Shown here piece after piece: positions 34,292 to 46,350 of a stretch of 64,000 nucleotides of DNA; position 1 is the stretch's first letter; every line of letters begins with the position of its first letter. The position numbers were made by a program, and so were the translations under genes. The notes under the pieces were generated by a model. It worked only from the letters and a program-made list of their open reading frames with translations. It did not search any database and was not told the DNA's origin. Origin of the DNA: Diabrotica undecimpunctata (lineage: Eukaryota > Arthropoda > Insecta > Coleoptera > Chrysomelidae); NCBI RefSeq assembly GCF_040954645.1, contig NC_092807.1, forward strand, positions 80,002,017 through 80,066,016. The letters run 5' to 3'.

Positions 34292-35954
34292 ACGTTTAAA
34301 TTATCGGGTATAGTGGTCTATAATAAAAATCATTCTTTTTTCTAAATTACTTAATATTTCGCTATTTATTTAAAAGCTTCCTCAGGAGTAAACTAAAAAC
34401 AATTTGAACATTACAAAAAATGGCGTACAAATACATTTTAAAACACTTACAGAATTTAAAAGATTTCGCAAATAAAAACTGACATTGAAGTATTTGAAAT
34501 ATTGAATATCAAGATTAAATTGTCTCAAGCATGTTCGTTACAGCTATACGATAAAAAATTAAAATTATTTCAAATGTAAAAATAAAAATAACAATAAAAG
34601 AAAAGTTAGAAGAATAATATTTATTTGATGAATTATTAAGGTTAGTTGTTATGTTAATTAATAATAATTCATCAAATAAATATTATTCTTCTAACTTTTC
34701 TTTTATTGTTATTTTTATTTTTACATTTGAAATAATTTTAATTTTTTATCGTATAGCTGTAACGAACATGCTTAAGACAATTTAATCTTGACATTCAATA
34801 TTTCAAATACTTCAATGTCAGTTTTTATTTGCGAAATCTTTTAAATTCTGTAAGGGCCGGTTTCACCAACAACAAATAAATCACTGAATAGTTAATCGTC
34901 GAATAAAATTTATTAGTAGAATAAATTTTATTCCGTTTCAATAACTATTTGTAATCCACAGTTAGTTATTCGTCGAATAAGTTCAAAATGTAGTGATTTT
35001 ACACAGACTGTACTCGTTGACACCTCTCTTGGCCTCCACCTCTTAGGTGCTTGGCCAAGCGCATCTCACTATTTTTCACTGTAATCTAGAGATATGTAAG
35101 ATACATACTCTCTTACATATCTCTTCTGTAATCATATACATAACCTATAATATTTGATATTGGTTGATTAATTTGTGAAAATAATAATAATAATAATTGA
35201 CATTGACAATTATTGTCAATGTCAATACATAATTTATATAAAAAAATCTGTTTGTTATGGTTGTAAATTATTGTGAATCTGAAACTTGGACAAAATGGAC
35301 AAAAAACGCGAGAGGAGCAAAAACTATTTAGAGAAAGAAATGGAGAACTTTGATATTCTAACCCTAGTTTTAAAGTACACAACATCAAATTCAGCAAAAG
35401 GGTTTCTTCTTTACAGCTGCAAGCGTGGTCTTTTCCTTCGCTGCTTATTTCCGTCATCAGAGGATGATGATGATGAAGAGAATAATCTAAAATAAATATA
35501 TATGTATACAAAATTCAAATTATGTGATATAATTACGTTTACCTCCAATACATTGTTGATAATTTCAAGTTAAACTAATGCATTTTCTTTATTATTGATA
35601 TTTAAAGTGAGGTTAGCTGTCAACTTATTCGAAGAATAAATATTTATTTGGCCGATATTGGACTAATAACTTATTTGGAGTTTATTCAGAGAATAAGTCT
35701 TATTTGACGTTGGTGAAACGCAGATATGTCAGTTTTATTGGTCGAATAACTTTACTCATTGAATAGACTGCTATTTGTCGTTGGTGAAACCGTCCCTTAG
35801 TGTTTTAAAATGTATTTGTACGCCATTTTTTGTAATGTTCAAATTGTTTTTAGTTTACTCCTGAGGAAGCTTTTAAATAAATAGCGAAATATTGAGTAAT
35901 TTAGAAAAAAGAAAGATTTTTATTATAGACCAGTATACCCGATAATTTGAACGT
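34292..35954. repeat. Second palindrome, arms of about 350 bases, one arm interrupted
   Basis: The left arm 34292-34638 is matched by the right arm 34662-34853 plus 35797-35954 in reverse complement; the loop 34639-34661 is 23 bases. Both arms contain CTGAGGA followed by a short AGC/GCT stem and GAAATATT (right arm 35861-35890, left arm 34385-34355), again like a hammerhead core. There is no ORF in the arms. The outer ends abut (TA)n tracts. Likely a PLE-derived or foldback element; the assignment is inference. Confidence 0.8.
34854..35796. mobile_element. PIF/Harbinger-type MITE inserted in the palindrome arm
   Basis: Terminal inverted repeats are GGGCCGGTTTCACCAAC (34854) and the complement of GTTGGTGAAACCGTCCC (ending 35796), 15 of 17 matching. 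It is flanked by TAA (34851-34853) and TTA (35797-35799), the three-base TWA duplication expected for PIF/Harbinger. The other arm of the palindrome shows the uninterrupted site (TTAC in the same context near 34447). The 943-base interior has a 69-codon ORF (35286-35495) with an acidic EDDDDEENN end but no transposase domain, so it is non-autonomous. Confidence 0.85.
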
Positions 35955-35988
35955 ATTTATTATTTTTTGGTCGAAATAATCACTTCTA

Positions 35989-36019
<31 letters not shown>

Positions 36020-36444
36020 CATCCTACTATCATTTTCGCATCGATACATTATGCTTTTCCCATCAATTTAGCATCGTCTTGCAAAGTAGCATCTGTATAT
36101 CGACGCTACTTTACAAGACCTCAATAACTGTTTTCCTGTACTTGTTACAAGAATTTTAACCATCTCATTGATTAGAGTTTTGATACCGTGTTGTTATTTT
36201 AAAATATCCGCTTTCTCTTTTTATCCCTTACTGAGTTATATAAGTTTATTCCAGAAAATGTTTGAGTCTAAAATGATGGTACAGTGAAAATATTATATAT
36301 ATTTAGTTCAGGGTTTTACCGTTTACTCGCTGCCATTATATACATGAAAATGTATATCCCACTTTCATTATCAATCATTTTAGCATCAGAAATTTGGCAT
36401 CGCTGTTGAATATAATATTGCCCACAACGAAATAGTAAATTTAA

Positions 36445-36527
<83 letters not shown>

Positions 36528-36594
36528 TCATCCACAAATCATTTTGGAATCATGTTTGGTTAAAAGGAACGGGTTATGATATATTGCAACTACC
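35955..36594. other. AT-rich stretch with two (TA)n tracts
   Basis: (TA)n tracts lie at about 35993-36020 and 36449-36524. A GCATCG-containing phrase recurs loosely (near 36040, 36075, 36400). No gene seen. Confidence 0.5.
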
Positions 36595-37715
36595 TATTGT
36601 ATCTTCACTCCAATTCGTCCAGTCGCGACGTACAGCCCCTCAAATGATAGGATTTAACCAATAAAATACAATAAGACAGAAAAATCAAATATAGCAGCAT
36701 GTCAAAAAGGCCTTAATTATATATCTTCGTTTCTATAAGTCCAATCGTGACGTACAGTATCTCAAATGACAGGATTTAACCAATTGAAAACAATGAAATA
36801 AAAAAATGAAATACAGCAACATGTCCAAAGGGCCGTAGTCACGTATCTTCGGTCCTATTAGTCCAATCGTGACGTATAGTACCTCCAATGATAGGATTTA
36901 ACATAAATAATACAATGGGATAGAAAAATCAAATGCAGAACAATGTCAAAAGGGCCTTAGTTGTGTATCTTTAGTTCTATTAGTCCAATCATGATGTGCA
37001 GTACCTCAAATGAAAGGATTTGACAAATAAAATACAATGAGGTATAAAAATTAAATGGAGTAGCATGTCAAAATGGCCTTAGTTATGTATCTTCGGTCCT
37101 ATTAGTCCAATCGTGACGTACGATACCTCAAATGATAGCACTTAACCAATAGAATACAATGACATAGAAATCAAATACAGCATCACGTCAAAAGGGCCTT
37201 AGTTACGTATCTTCGTTTTTAGTGGCCCAATCGTGACGTACAGTACCTCAAATGATAGGATTTAACCAATCGATTACAATAACATAGAAAAATAAAATAC
37301 ATCAGCTTGTCAAAAGGGCCTTAGGTATATATCTGCGGTCCTATTAGTCCAATCGTGACGTTTCGTACCTCAAATGATAGAATTTAACTAATAGAATACA
37401 ATGAGATATAAAAATTAAATAGAGTAGCCTGGCAAAAGGGCCTTAGTTATGTATCTTTGATCCTATTAGTCCAATCGTGACGTACAGTACCTCAAATGGT
37501 ACAATTTAACCAATAGAATACTACGACGTAGAAATCAAATACATTAACACCAAAAGGACCTTAGGTATATATCTTTGCTCCTATATATGTTATGTCAAAA
37601 GAGCCTTAGTTGCGTATCTCCGGTCCTATAGGTCTAATCATGACATATGGAGCCTAAAATGATAGGATTTAACGGAGATAATACGATGGTGGAGAAAAAT
37701 TAAACATGGCGGCAT
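36595..37715. repeat. Tandem repeat array, unit about 121 bases
   Basis: The phrase GTCCAATCGTGACGTA or a close variant starts near 36617, 36739, 36861, 36983, 37104, 37224, 37347, 37469 and 37632, giving spacings of 120-123 except the last. Each unit also carries CTCAAATGATAGGATTTAAC, AATACAATGA and AAAAGGGCCTTAG in order. Nine units, divergent. A stray partial unit at about 38388-38445 lies beyond an RTE insertion, so the array once extended further. Confidence 0.9.
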
Positions 37716-37844
37716 GTAATAACACCTTAAACTGGCAGCAATAAAACAAATTAACGCACAGAAGTGTGTGACATATTACGTGACAGGATTATTAGCGAGT
37801 ACCATACGATTACGTCATGCATATCTTTGCATACGTCCACTTTT

Positions 37845-38290
37845 AGTTAACTACTTAGTATATATTCAGTACTTTGCTTTACGGTTGTTGAGGCATGGGC
37901 TCTTAAACAGGAGAATGTTAAAAATCTTGAAAGCTTTGAGATGTGGTGCTACCGCCGTATACTAAAAATAAGTTGGGTGGATAAAATTACAAATGAAGAG
38001 GTAATACGCAGAATAAATAACGATCCAAAAGTTATACTGAATATAAAAAAGAGAAAACTTGAATAGTTTGGCCACCTGATGAGAGGACAAAAGTACACAT
38101 TCCTACAAAATATAATGCAAGGAAAAATCCAAGGACGCAGAAATCCAGGCCATATAAGAATGTTCTGGATGAGAAATTTAAGAGAGTGGTTTGGCTGTAC
38201 CACTAACGAATTATTTAAAACAGCAGTAAATAAAATTAGAATCGCCCTAATGATATCCAATCTCCGATAGGAGAGGCACTTAAAGAAGAA
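37845..38290 (+). mobile_element. RTE-like 3' fragment next to the tandem array
   Basis: Motifs in order: ENVKNLESFEMWCYRRILKI (about 37912-37970), WVDKITNEEVIRRINNDPKV, KYTFLQNIMQGKIQGRRNPG (38085-38145), MRNLREWFGCTTNELFKTAV and KIRIALMISNLR, then a GAAGAAGA tail near 38284-38290. It is of the same group as the 8480-9450 copy. One in-frame stop (near 38064) and an early frameshift. 5'-truncated. Confidence 0.85.
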
Positions 38291-38499
38291 GATATGATAA
38301 ACTCGAAAAATCTCCAACGTTCACTGTTAGACATATGCCTCCCGTTCAGTGCACACACTTACTGCTCCTTGACGCTGTGATGAGAATGAGATAGGATTTA
38401 ACAAATAGAATGACAGAAAACTAAACAAGACAGTGTGTCAAACGTGGAATGCGTCGCAGAACGTGAAATATTAGCGTAAAATATCAATTTAATTTTTTT
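38291..38499. other. Short remnants around the RTE insertion
   Basis: Bases 38345-38285 on the minus strand read MSNSERWRFFEF-like residues, resembling the extreme C-terminus of other insect non-LTR ORF2 proteins. Bases 38388-38445 are a partial tandem-array unit. Nothing else. Confidence 0.35.
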
Positions 38500-38720
38500 C
38501 CTCAGTTGAATAATTCCTGCTGGTATTTGGTCTAAGCTTGCTTCTTTTCCCCATTCAAGTTGTTTCATAGCTAATTCTACTTCCTCTTTATAGTGCTCTG
38601 TTCATCTGTTTTGGTAAAACATAAAACAGTTGTTTCAGATATCTTTATCGCGTTTCCTTTTTTTATCGATGAATATGCTGTCGTTTTCATCTTCTACTAT
38701 TTCATATGGAGCTACACGAT
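38500..38720 (-). pseudogene. Short RT-linker fragment, minus strand
   Basis: The minus-strand reading EEVELAMKQLEWGKEASLDQIPAGIIQL (split by me here; about 38590-38505) matches the conserved segment before RT motif 1 in RTE/L1-like elements (I..AI..LK..KA.G.D.IP). Surrounding frames are broken. Fragment only. Confidence 0.45.
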
Positions 38721-38749
38721 TAACAATTCCAAATCAAGAAAACACAAAT

Positions 38750-39040
38750 AACACTCAGAATTATATTATACAACTAATAGTCGAAAAATGAAGAGCAAGA
38801 GATAGATAATCAGACAATTAAGATCAGCGCTACATGATGCACGCAATTCCACATTTGAACACTACATTAGTACATTGTCTAAAGAAAATCATTCACTATG
38901 GATAGCAACAAAAACACTTAAAGAGACTTGAACAATACAACCCACCACATAAGAAAGATGACGTTAGTTGAGGAAGATCAGACCAGGAAAAAATGTCAAC
39001 ATTTTCAGAATACCAGATAATAATAATCAAGCAATAGAAC
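38750..39040 (+). pseudogene. Jockey ORF2 linker fragment
   Basis: The plus strand reads IIRQLRSALHDARNSTFEHY, ISTLSKENHSLWIATKTLKE, then after a stop KIRPGKNVNIF-type residues. This is the segment between endonuclease and RT of Jockey elements, where a SLWKATK-LK box is typical. No endonuclease or RT flanks it. Confidence 0.55.
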
Positions 39041-39639
39041 ACTGAAATCTTTTGTTTTTAACTGTACGCCCGTGAATGACTTATTATTTTTTAAATAACA
39101 CTTAATATTGCACTTTTTTATTGTATTTTTTCATCTTTCAAGATAATTCTTATAGGAATATATTTATTTATAACATACGGTCTTATGGTCTTATTACGGC
39201 TTTAAGATTATACGACCTAAATGTATCTTGTACCGCACTGCTAATTGAGAATTAATTATGTTTGTAATGCGATAAGAGGTCCGGATATACGAGACACCAA
39301 TGACTCATGCCGCACTGATAAAAATCCAACAGGAATCTGCATTTCTATAAAAAAAAAATAGATTAATTTGTTTTGTGTACTAATTTAGTTTAGTTTAGTC
39401 GAACAAGAGTTGCAGTAACAGATTTTTCTAAATATAGAATGTAAACCATATTTCCAATGCTTTGTGAAAGAGAACCAGTTTATAATATTCCGGACGACGT
39501 AATAACACCTTATTTTAGAATATTGGTCGTTGAATTGAAATCATTGTTCAAGAAACGAATTATTCATGTGCAGATGTTTTACTATAAAAACATGTAAAAC
39601 CAAAATCTCGATTAAAAAAGTTGCAACCAGCTACTCACG
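39041..39639. other. AT-rich stretch, nothing recognised
   Basis: No supported coding or repeat signal; the last part may be eroded piggyBac core but I cannot align it. Confidence 0.35.
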
Positions 39640-40195
39640 ATGAAACTTAACCCCATAATTGATTTTACAAGTGATAAAATGGGTCGACAAAAGACCAGCT
39701 TTAATCCTTACAACATTTAAACATAATAGTTGTATCTTGGTTTAATCAAATGAAAAGAAAAATTATACACAAGTACTAAAACCACAAACTATTCTCGATT
39801 ATAACTTGGTGAAAAAGAGTGTTGATTTTAGTGATCAAGTGGCTTCTTACCAAAGCCCAATACGCAAAATTCTGAAGTGGTACCGGAAAGTGGCAGTGGA
39901 ATTAATATTTAATGCGGCATTTAATACCGTAGTAGTCAATGCTAAGTTGATAAATAATAGAAAACGTAAAGTTCGCGAAAGCATTTGCAATTAAAGAAAT
40001 GTTGTAACCCTCACGACCAGTTACACCCAAAAATACCATCTCAGGCAAAGCGATGTAGATAATACAAAGAGAAGAAAGTGTACAAGATGTTACAAACTTT
40101 TAAGAAGAAGCATGACTAGTAGAAAGTTAAAACATACTGTGAAGAATGTGATGGCAATACTGCAATATGTCTAGTGTGCTTCATTGAAGCACATT
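39640..40195 (+). pseudogene. piggyBac transposase, C-terminal part with Cys-rich domain
   Basis: Plus-strand blocks: KWVDKRPALILTTFKHN (about 39677-39727), KPQTILDYN and, open from 39806, VKKSVDFSDQVASYQSPIRK followed by KWYRKVAVELIFNAAF, the very conserved D-Q-SYxSPxRK-KWYRK stretch that contains the last catalytic Asp region of piggyBac enzymes. Then a basic stretch, stops and shifts, and finally TYCEECDGNTAICLVCF near 40133-40185, the cross-brace zinc finger. The family excises precisely at TTAA. The N-terminal half is absent upstream. Confidence 0.75.
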
Positions 40196-40353
40196 AAAAA
40201 ATAATTTTTCTTATACAGGAACTATTATTGAGTAAAAACGTATTGTGCCTCAAGTGGCCTATAGTATTGGAAGTCGTAAGTTGATAGTTTCTAGTAGAAC
40301 GTTTTTATTGTTAATTACCTCCGTAAAAGTGAGTTATAGCATTTATAAAAAGA

Positions 40354-40720
40354 TGGATGTAAATAATATGCCTTCGACATCTAAAAAAGCTAGATGTGAA
40401 CATAAACGTAGATTGACCACTGCTGAATTACAATCATTGTTAGAAGCATCTGTCGAGGACGATGTAGATTAAATGAATGATGGAAGTGACTCTGATTGAC
40501 TCTGACGAAATATTTGCACAAAGTCGTTCAGAAAAATCGAGGATTGCGTTTTGGAAAGAGACAACACAAACAGAATTTAAGACTTTTCTCGGACTTATGT
40601 TCCATATGGGGGGACAATTAAGATGAACCGTCTGAATGAGTACTGGAAAAGTATGGGTAACTTCTATAATAGTGTTGACTTGACTAGATAATTGCTCATA
40701 GCCCATATTAAGAAATAAGC
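40354..40720 (+). pseudogene. piggyBac transposase, N-terminal part (separate piece)
   Basis: ATG 40354 begins MDVNNMPSTSKKARCEHKRR and LTTAELQSLLEASVEDD, an acidic N-terminus typical of piggyBac proteins, then stops. Near 40570-40640 FKTFLGLMFHMG followed, after a shift, by KMNRLNEYWKSMGNFYNS matches the start of the DDE_Tnp_1_7 domain. It ends near 40720. It lies downstream of a C-terminal piece, so the two are either different copies in tandem or a rearranged copy. Confidence 0.7.
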
Positions 40721-41449
40721 GAATAGACAATCCTCACTTGTCAAAGAAACTGAAAAAACGTGAAGTGGTCTAAAAACTAAAAAGTCCCCTATTCAAACTG
40801 TTTTTAATAAAAAATTTTATAATATGTTTAAGTTTTTTTAATATACCCTAAAACTGAAAGTGCAAAGAATCGATTGCAAGTTACAAAATACTTGTAGAGT
40901 CATACTGTTTGGACAAGTACGGTTGTTTAAATAATCGGTTTCTGTCATAAACAAATTGAATAAATTGTAAAATATTTTTTGATCTGCTTGATATTTAGCA
41001 CACTTTAATAACTGATCAATTGCCATAATTTCAAGTAGCTATATTACCTGTCGTTAGGCAAAAAACAAAGTTATTAACATTTATAAATTACTACAAACAT
41101 AATATCTTAAAATTTACGGTTTTTTGAAATTATATCAATTATTTATGTATTTAAATTTGGTATTTCTCTACATAAAAAACTTTTTATGGTCTACAACTTT
41201 TATTTGAATTATTTTTCTTTAGAATGTATACAAAACGTTTTATAAGCAAAAAAATTTTTTTTGCCTTTTAAGATTGTTTAAAAAAACAAAGCAAAATCAA
41301 GTGTACGTCTTTACGAATTTTTCGTCAGCTACCCCTCATACTATTTAGAATTTAAATTTCTGTATAAGATTTTTTTAAACTATTTAGCGAGGTTCCGTGA
41401 ACTACTTTCTTATGGCATCGTCAAAGTCAAATATTATTTTTTTATGTGA
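40721..41449. other. AT-rich stretch, nothing recognised
   Basis: No supported coding signal on either strand. Confidence 0.4.
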
Positions 41450-41690
41450 TTAAGCCACAATTATTGGTCGTTATTGAGATGAAAATTACATTTTTAATTA
41501 ACTAATATTTAACGTTTTGATTTCCACTATTATTTTACAATAACTTTGTTTATTGTACAAATTATGTAAACATAATATGTATACACATTTTGTACAAAAA
41601 AACGTTTTTTGAGAACGATTTCCGGAATGGAAATCAAAATTTCAAACATTAACAGGATCACAACCAATAATTAAGGCCTCAATACCATAA
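41450..41690. repeat. Foldback repeat, about 240 bases, hammerhead-like hairpins
   Basis: The outer arms contain AGCCACAATTATTGG (from 41453) and CCAATAATTAAGGC (41665-41678) in inverted order. The right inner arm has TTGAGAACGATTTCCGGAAT then GGAAATC (41609-41635). The left inner arm has the complement of GTGGAAATCAAAACG (41512-41526). Same family as 44879-45064 and 54040-54125. Confidence 0.6.
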
Positions 41691-42187
41691 AACCATAATA
41701 TTTATCTCAAACTATTCATCGATAGCTTCGACTAAACAGGTTGTAAATTGAAATTTATGTAAAATATTCCCCTACACGATTCTCTCGGCAAAAATATCTA
41801 GGTTGAATAAATATAACATCTAAACGAAGAAAAAACCCGTTGAGACTGCAACTTGTGAGCAGGTAGTTTCAATGTCGTTCTTTGAACTTGAACCCAAAGC
41901 GATCGATATTTAGGTATCTAAAATATTATTTTAAGGATTAATACCGGCAACATCTATTGGCTCTAAAATGATGCCAAATACAGTGATTTTACCGCTCGAT
42001 GTTAAAACGTAGGTATGACGTAAAAAATTAAATATATAAAAAAAATCGGAATATTGAAAAACCGACAACAGTGCCAAGCCTACAATGGTGCACTAAACGA
42101 ACATACACAATTTATAAATAGAAAATGATAGCAATTCTTGGTGATGCTAAATTACTGCAACGTGAAAAGAGTTTAAAAGGATAGCGG

Positions 42188-42190
<3 letters not shown>

Positions 42191-42260
<70 letters not shown>

Positions 42261-42267
42261 TATATAT
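42191..42267. repeat. (TA)n microsatellite
   Basis: TA dinucleotide tract with one phase change near 42254. Confidence 0.95.
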
Positions 42268-43794
42268 TGAAAAAGTTGTATTTTATTAATTTTATTTTTA
42301 TTTATAATAAATGTTGTAATTTTTAAAATATGTGGTTCGTTGTTTAATTTAATATATACCTCAGCTAGCTCAATTATGTGTTCTAAGCAATCTGTCACTG
42401 TGTGACGTCGACTCTGTAGTCTCCTGCTAGAGTTCAAAAAGAAATTAAACCAAAATTTACTTTAGACTTTTGATAAATTAACCCAAATGAAGCACGTTAT
42501 TTGGGTTAATAAATGAACAAATTTAATATAAACAATAAAATTCGTCTGCAACTTGGGTTGCCTTTAAAAAATTTACAAAAATAGGAATCGTATAAATCTT
42601 AATGTGGTTTAGTGTCGTGACAATAAAAATTTATTACAAAATGTGGAGACTCTCTACAAGTACCTAAAAACTAAATAAATATTGCAACTTTATAAAGTGT
42701 TTAAATGAACTATAAAGAAAGAGAAAATGAACACTTTATTCCGCTGACTTTTAACTTGCATTCAAATATAATCAAAATTTTAAATGATCCCCAAAATTAT
42801 TATCCAACCTCACTTTAAAACAGTTCTGATTTATTTAAAGAAAACTAACTACTCGCAAAATAATCAGTGAAACTGGAATATCAATCCTCTCTTCGGAAGT
42901 TAAGGTACGTACTATTCTATTTTTAATTTAATGATCATTAATATTTTCAAGTTTTTTCGCAATTTTCAAGGCCTATCGCAATTATGTTAATTCATGAATT
43001 TTAATTTTCTCAATTTAAATGACATTTCTGTACTCCAATAATAATTTATAAGTCAAATTGTTTCTCTTACTCTCTGGAACAAATTCTGGATATCTCTGCT
43101 GTAGAAACTGTGGAAAAACTAAAATTCTAATTAGACGAGTTAAAAAAAAAACTCCCGACCTATTCCACAGTTTCAGGGCTCCCCTTCGTCGAAAAATCCT
43201 CCTCAAAAAACCTATTATCCCTTGCTAACCGCAACCAACGTTCTTTTTATTTTCGTCTTCTATTTTTTTTAAACCATAAAGCTGTCCTGTTCTGACACAT
43301 TTGTCAATCCACATTAATTTCTCATAATCACTTTAATCGCATCTAATTTGGGAATTTATAAAAAAAAATGTTCAGATATAAAACTTATTCTATTACAATG
43401 CTAATACAATTTATTCTTTTCATCTCCACATCATTGTAATTTCTTATTTAACAAAACCCCTATTAATTTAGCTCCCACAGACTTGCTTGACAGTTTATTT
43501 TCTGACGTTTTTTTTTTTAATTTCTATGTTTAAATACTTTTTAAGAATTCTTCTTTTTTTGTTCTTTTTAAGGTTTAGACGATTCACCTATACACTAGGC
43601 AACTATACTATTCAGAAATTATTACCACTATACCAGGTAAGTCAAAATTAATTTATTTAACAATTTACTAATCTTTTTCTCTCTTTTATTTCAGAGTCGA
43701 ACCCACATTGTGATGGCTTTATGAAATTCATGAACAACAAACTCATATAAAAATCCATTTAAGTTGTATCCTTTTTAACATATTGAAATCATTT

Positions 43795-43924
<130 letters not shown>

Positions 43925-44878
43925 ATATTCCTATTTGACATGAGAAATAAACAAAATATTCCTATTTAAAATTTAAATTAAAAAAAAAATTCATGTTTCC
44001 CAACCACGAGCATATAAATTTTTAATGTATATGACAAATTTGTAAAAAGAATTATAGCTAGTTTTAAGAGAGTGTTTCGCAGAATTGTTTACTAGCCCTA
44101 TGAATAATATATTTTAAGCAAACAATTAGAGACAATTAAGTTTTCGAGATATGCGGGTAGAAAATTCATAAGCGCGTACGGTACATAGTAGAAAGCTTAA
44201 ATCTACCTTTGTATTAAGATTCTAAAAAATAGATAAGAATTTGATTATTTGTATAAAATAGAATAAGGATGTGGAATTTTATTTCTTTCTTGGAACTCCA
44301 TAAAGACAAAAAGATACGTAAATTTGAAAATTTGTTTAGCTTTAGTCCAGATAGATGTCTCACTAGGGTGTCGTCTGTTCTCAATTTGTTTATAATGATT
44401 GGTGGTGTGCGTACCGTTTGAGTCTCATCTGGTGTAATCCTCTGTTAGTAGGGTTGGGTTAGTAATTTCTTTGGGGAGTTGCTTACCTTCCTTTTTTTTT
44501 GCAATTCAAGCTCGAATCCATTCGGTTTTTTTATCTAATTCTTCGTCGTCATTGCGATATTGTATATCTTCTATTTGCTGTTGATTTTCTACCTATATTT
44601 TCTTTTGTATTGTATGTATTTAAATTTTAGTTTGTTATGTGATCATATTTAGAGTTTTATTTTCTTATTTTTCCTGTAACCAGGCGTTGTATAACATCTA
44701 CTTATTTTGACTTCTTGCTTGATTCTCAGTAAATGGCACTTAAATTTTCTGAACAAGTTATGACACTTCATGTTGCCGGTTGGTAAAACATATCGCTCTT
44801 TTCTATATTTTAGTATACTTATCTCACACTATTGTCTGAGAGTGCCTGGACTATTTAAAGATTTAACAGTTTAATCCG

Positions 44879-45064
44879 ATTTAAATGGGAATAAGTCACA
44901 ATTAATGGTTAAAGTAAGTTTTGAGACGTTTCAAGTTGGAAATCGTTCTCAAACTACCCGCATGAGTTACTAATGTTTGTATTCTGGGAACAATTTCCGA
45001 AGTGGAAATTTAAACGTCAATAAACTTACATTAACCTTTAATTGTGGCTTATTTCCATTTAAAT
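44879..45064. repeat. Foldback repeat, 186 bases, hammerhead-like hairpins
   Basis: The left half (ATTTAAATGGGAATAAGTCA, then CACAATTAATGGTTAAAGTAAG) and right half (CTTACATTAACCTTTAATTGTG, shown in part, then GGCTTATTTCCATTTAAAT) are inverted copies. Each half holds GAACRATTTCC, a short loop and ACGTC (minus 44953-44924, plus 44984-45018). The centre is near 44970. Confidence 0.75.
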
Positions 45065-45099
45065 AACAATTACTTCCACTAAATTAAAACTAAAATTCC

Positions 45100-46150
45100 A
45101 CAAGAAAATAACTTCAGGACAATATTAGGATAATCCGAAGCCCGAATCTTACCAAGAATTGTCCATATTTGTGTTTCTTGGTCACTTCAGATCATTTACA
45201 GCTTGAGTGGGACACAGTTGTGAGTTGCTTGCAGTGTTTTGGTTTGATTCCGATCCCAAAAACTTTCTTAAAGAATATACGTTAGCCGGAGTGATATAAG
45301 ATACTTTTTGTTATTTTTTTTTAGTAAAAATGGACATTTTTCATTAAATAAAAAATTTTCTTTCATGACAAACTAAAAAATTGTAAATAAATAAAATTAT
45401 AAGTTTTAAGGATTAGCTAATTGTCATATTCGTTAAATGCAATTAATTTTAAAATTTAATAATTATTTCAAAAAGTTTTTATATTTCATTTCGACACATA
45501 ACAGTCAGTATTATCTTTTTTTTTTGACAATTGGTACATAACCATAAATTTAAATTGTTTCGTTTAAAGGTCAAAGGTTTAAACCTCAATGTAAGCTTCG
45601 TTAAAAAATTTAGATATTTTCATTTTAATAATAGTTTAAATTCATATAAGTGTCACCAACGCCTGGAGCTTGTTGTAAATCATTACAAATAGCGCCATTG
45701 TAAGTTTTGTTGATAAATTTTGGTAATATTGTTGGTATTAACTGTTGATGTAAAGTATTAATAAATATATAGAATGTTTCTCTCTAAACCAGTAGAAATA
45801 TTTCCTTTAAAAGGATTTTCTCCCTTTAATATTTTTTAGGAAAGAAAAGCCGTTTTTTCTATCCAGCAAGAGAATTCTTTTGCGTCCAAATTCAGGGAAT
45901 ATTCCAATAGTTTAGGAACCTTCTTGTGTGTGTTGCCCAGGAATCTATGCAGTAAGTATTTTTTGATTTCTTTTCTTGCAGTTACCCCATCCAGTCCCTC
46001 TTTTATTCACTTACTTACGACCTAGCTCTCCAACCAAACCAAGAGTGGCCGTTCGCAAATGTTTCGGTTTGTTTGTTTACCCTATCTTCAGCCCAGTAAT
46101 TGTTCAGTCCCTACTTTTAACCCTTTATAAGTGATACCTAATGTGGTAAG
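45100..46150 (-). repeat. Dispersed repeat, inverted partner of 26350-27110
   Basis: It carries, in reverse order and complement, the blocks seen at 26350-27110: the AATCCGAAGCCCGAATC and TTGAGTGGGACACAG region (45130-45220), the CGATCCCAAAAACTTTC region (45250-45270), AATAGCGCCATTGTAAG (45690-45706), and the TACCCTATCTTCAGCCCAGT and TTATAAGTGATACC region (46058-46140). Non-coding; unknown family. Confidence 0.7.
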
Positions 46151-46184
46151 CAAATTGTTTCGCTACAGACCAATTATAATATAT

Positions 46185-46350
46185 CAGGAAGAAACGAGAG
46201 CTGATATATCCAAAACACAAAGGACAACTATTAAATTAGAACCAAATACTAGAGACAATAGAAATGCGATTACTAACAAAAATCAGGGGAGATACAGTGA
46301 GGAATCGTAAAAGAAACGACAAAATGAGAGCAGCATACATAGGAAGAGGG
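46185..46350 (+). pseudogene. Small RTE-like C-terminal fragment
   Basis: The reading QEETRADISKTQRT, then ETIEMRLLTKIRGDTVRNR and RNDKMRAAY, matches the block of the RTE copy at 24890-24960 (ETRPDTSKTRR, ETTEMKILRRISG). It is truncated on both sides. Confidence 0.65.

Noticed and set aside
36595..37715. CRISPR-like array
   Set aside because: Units are contiguous, about 121 bases and divergent along their whole length; no short identical repeats with unique spacers.
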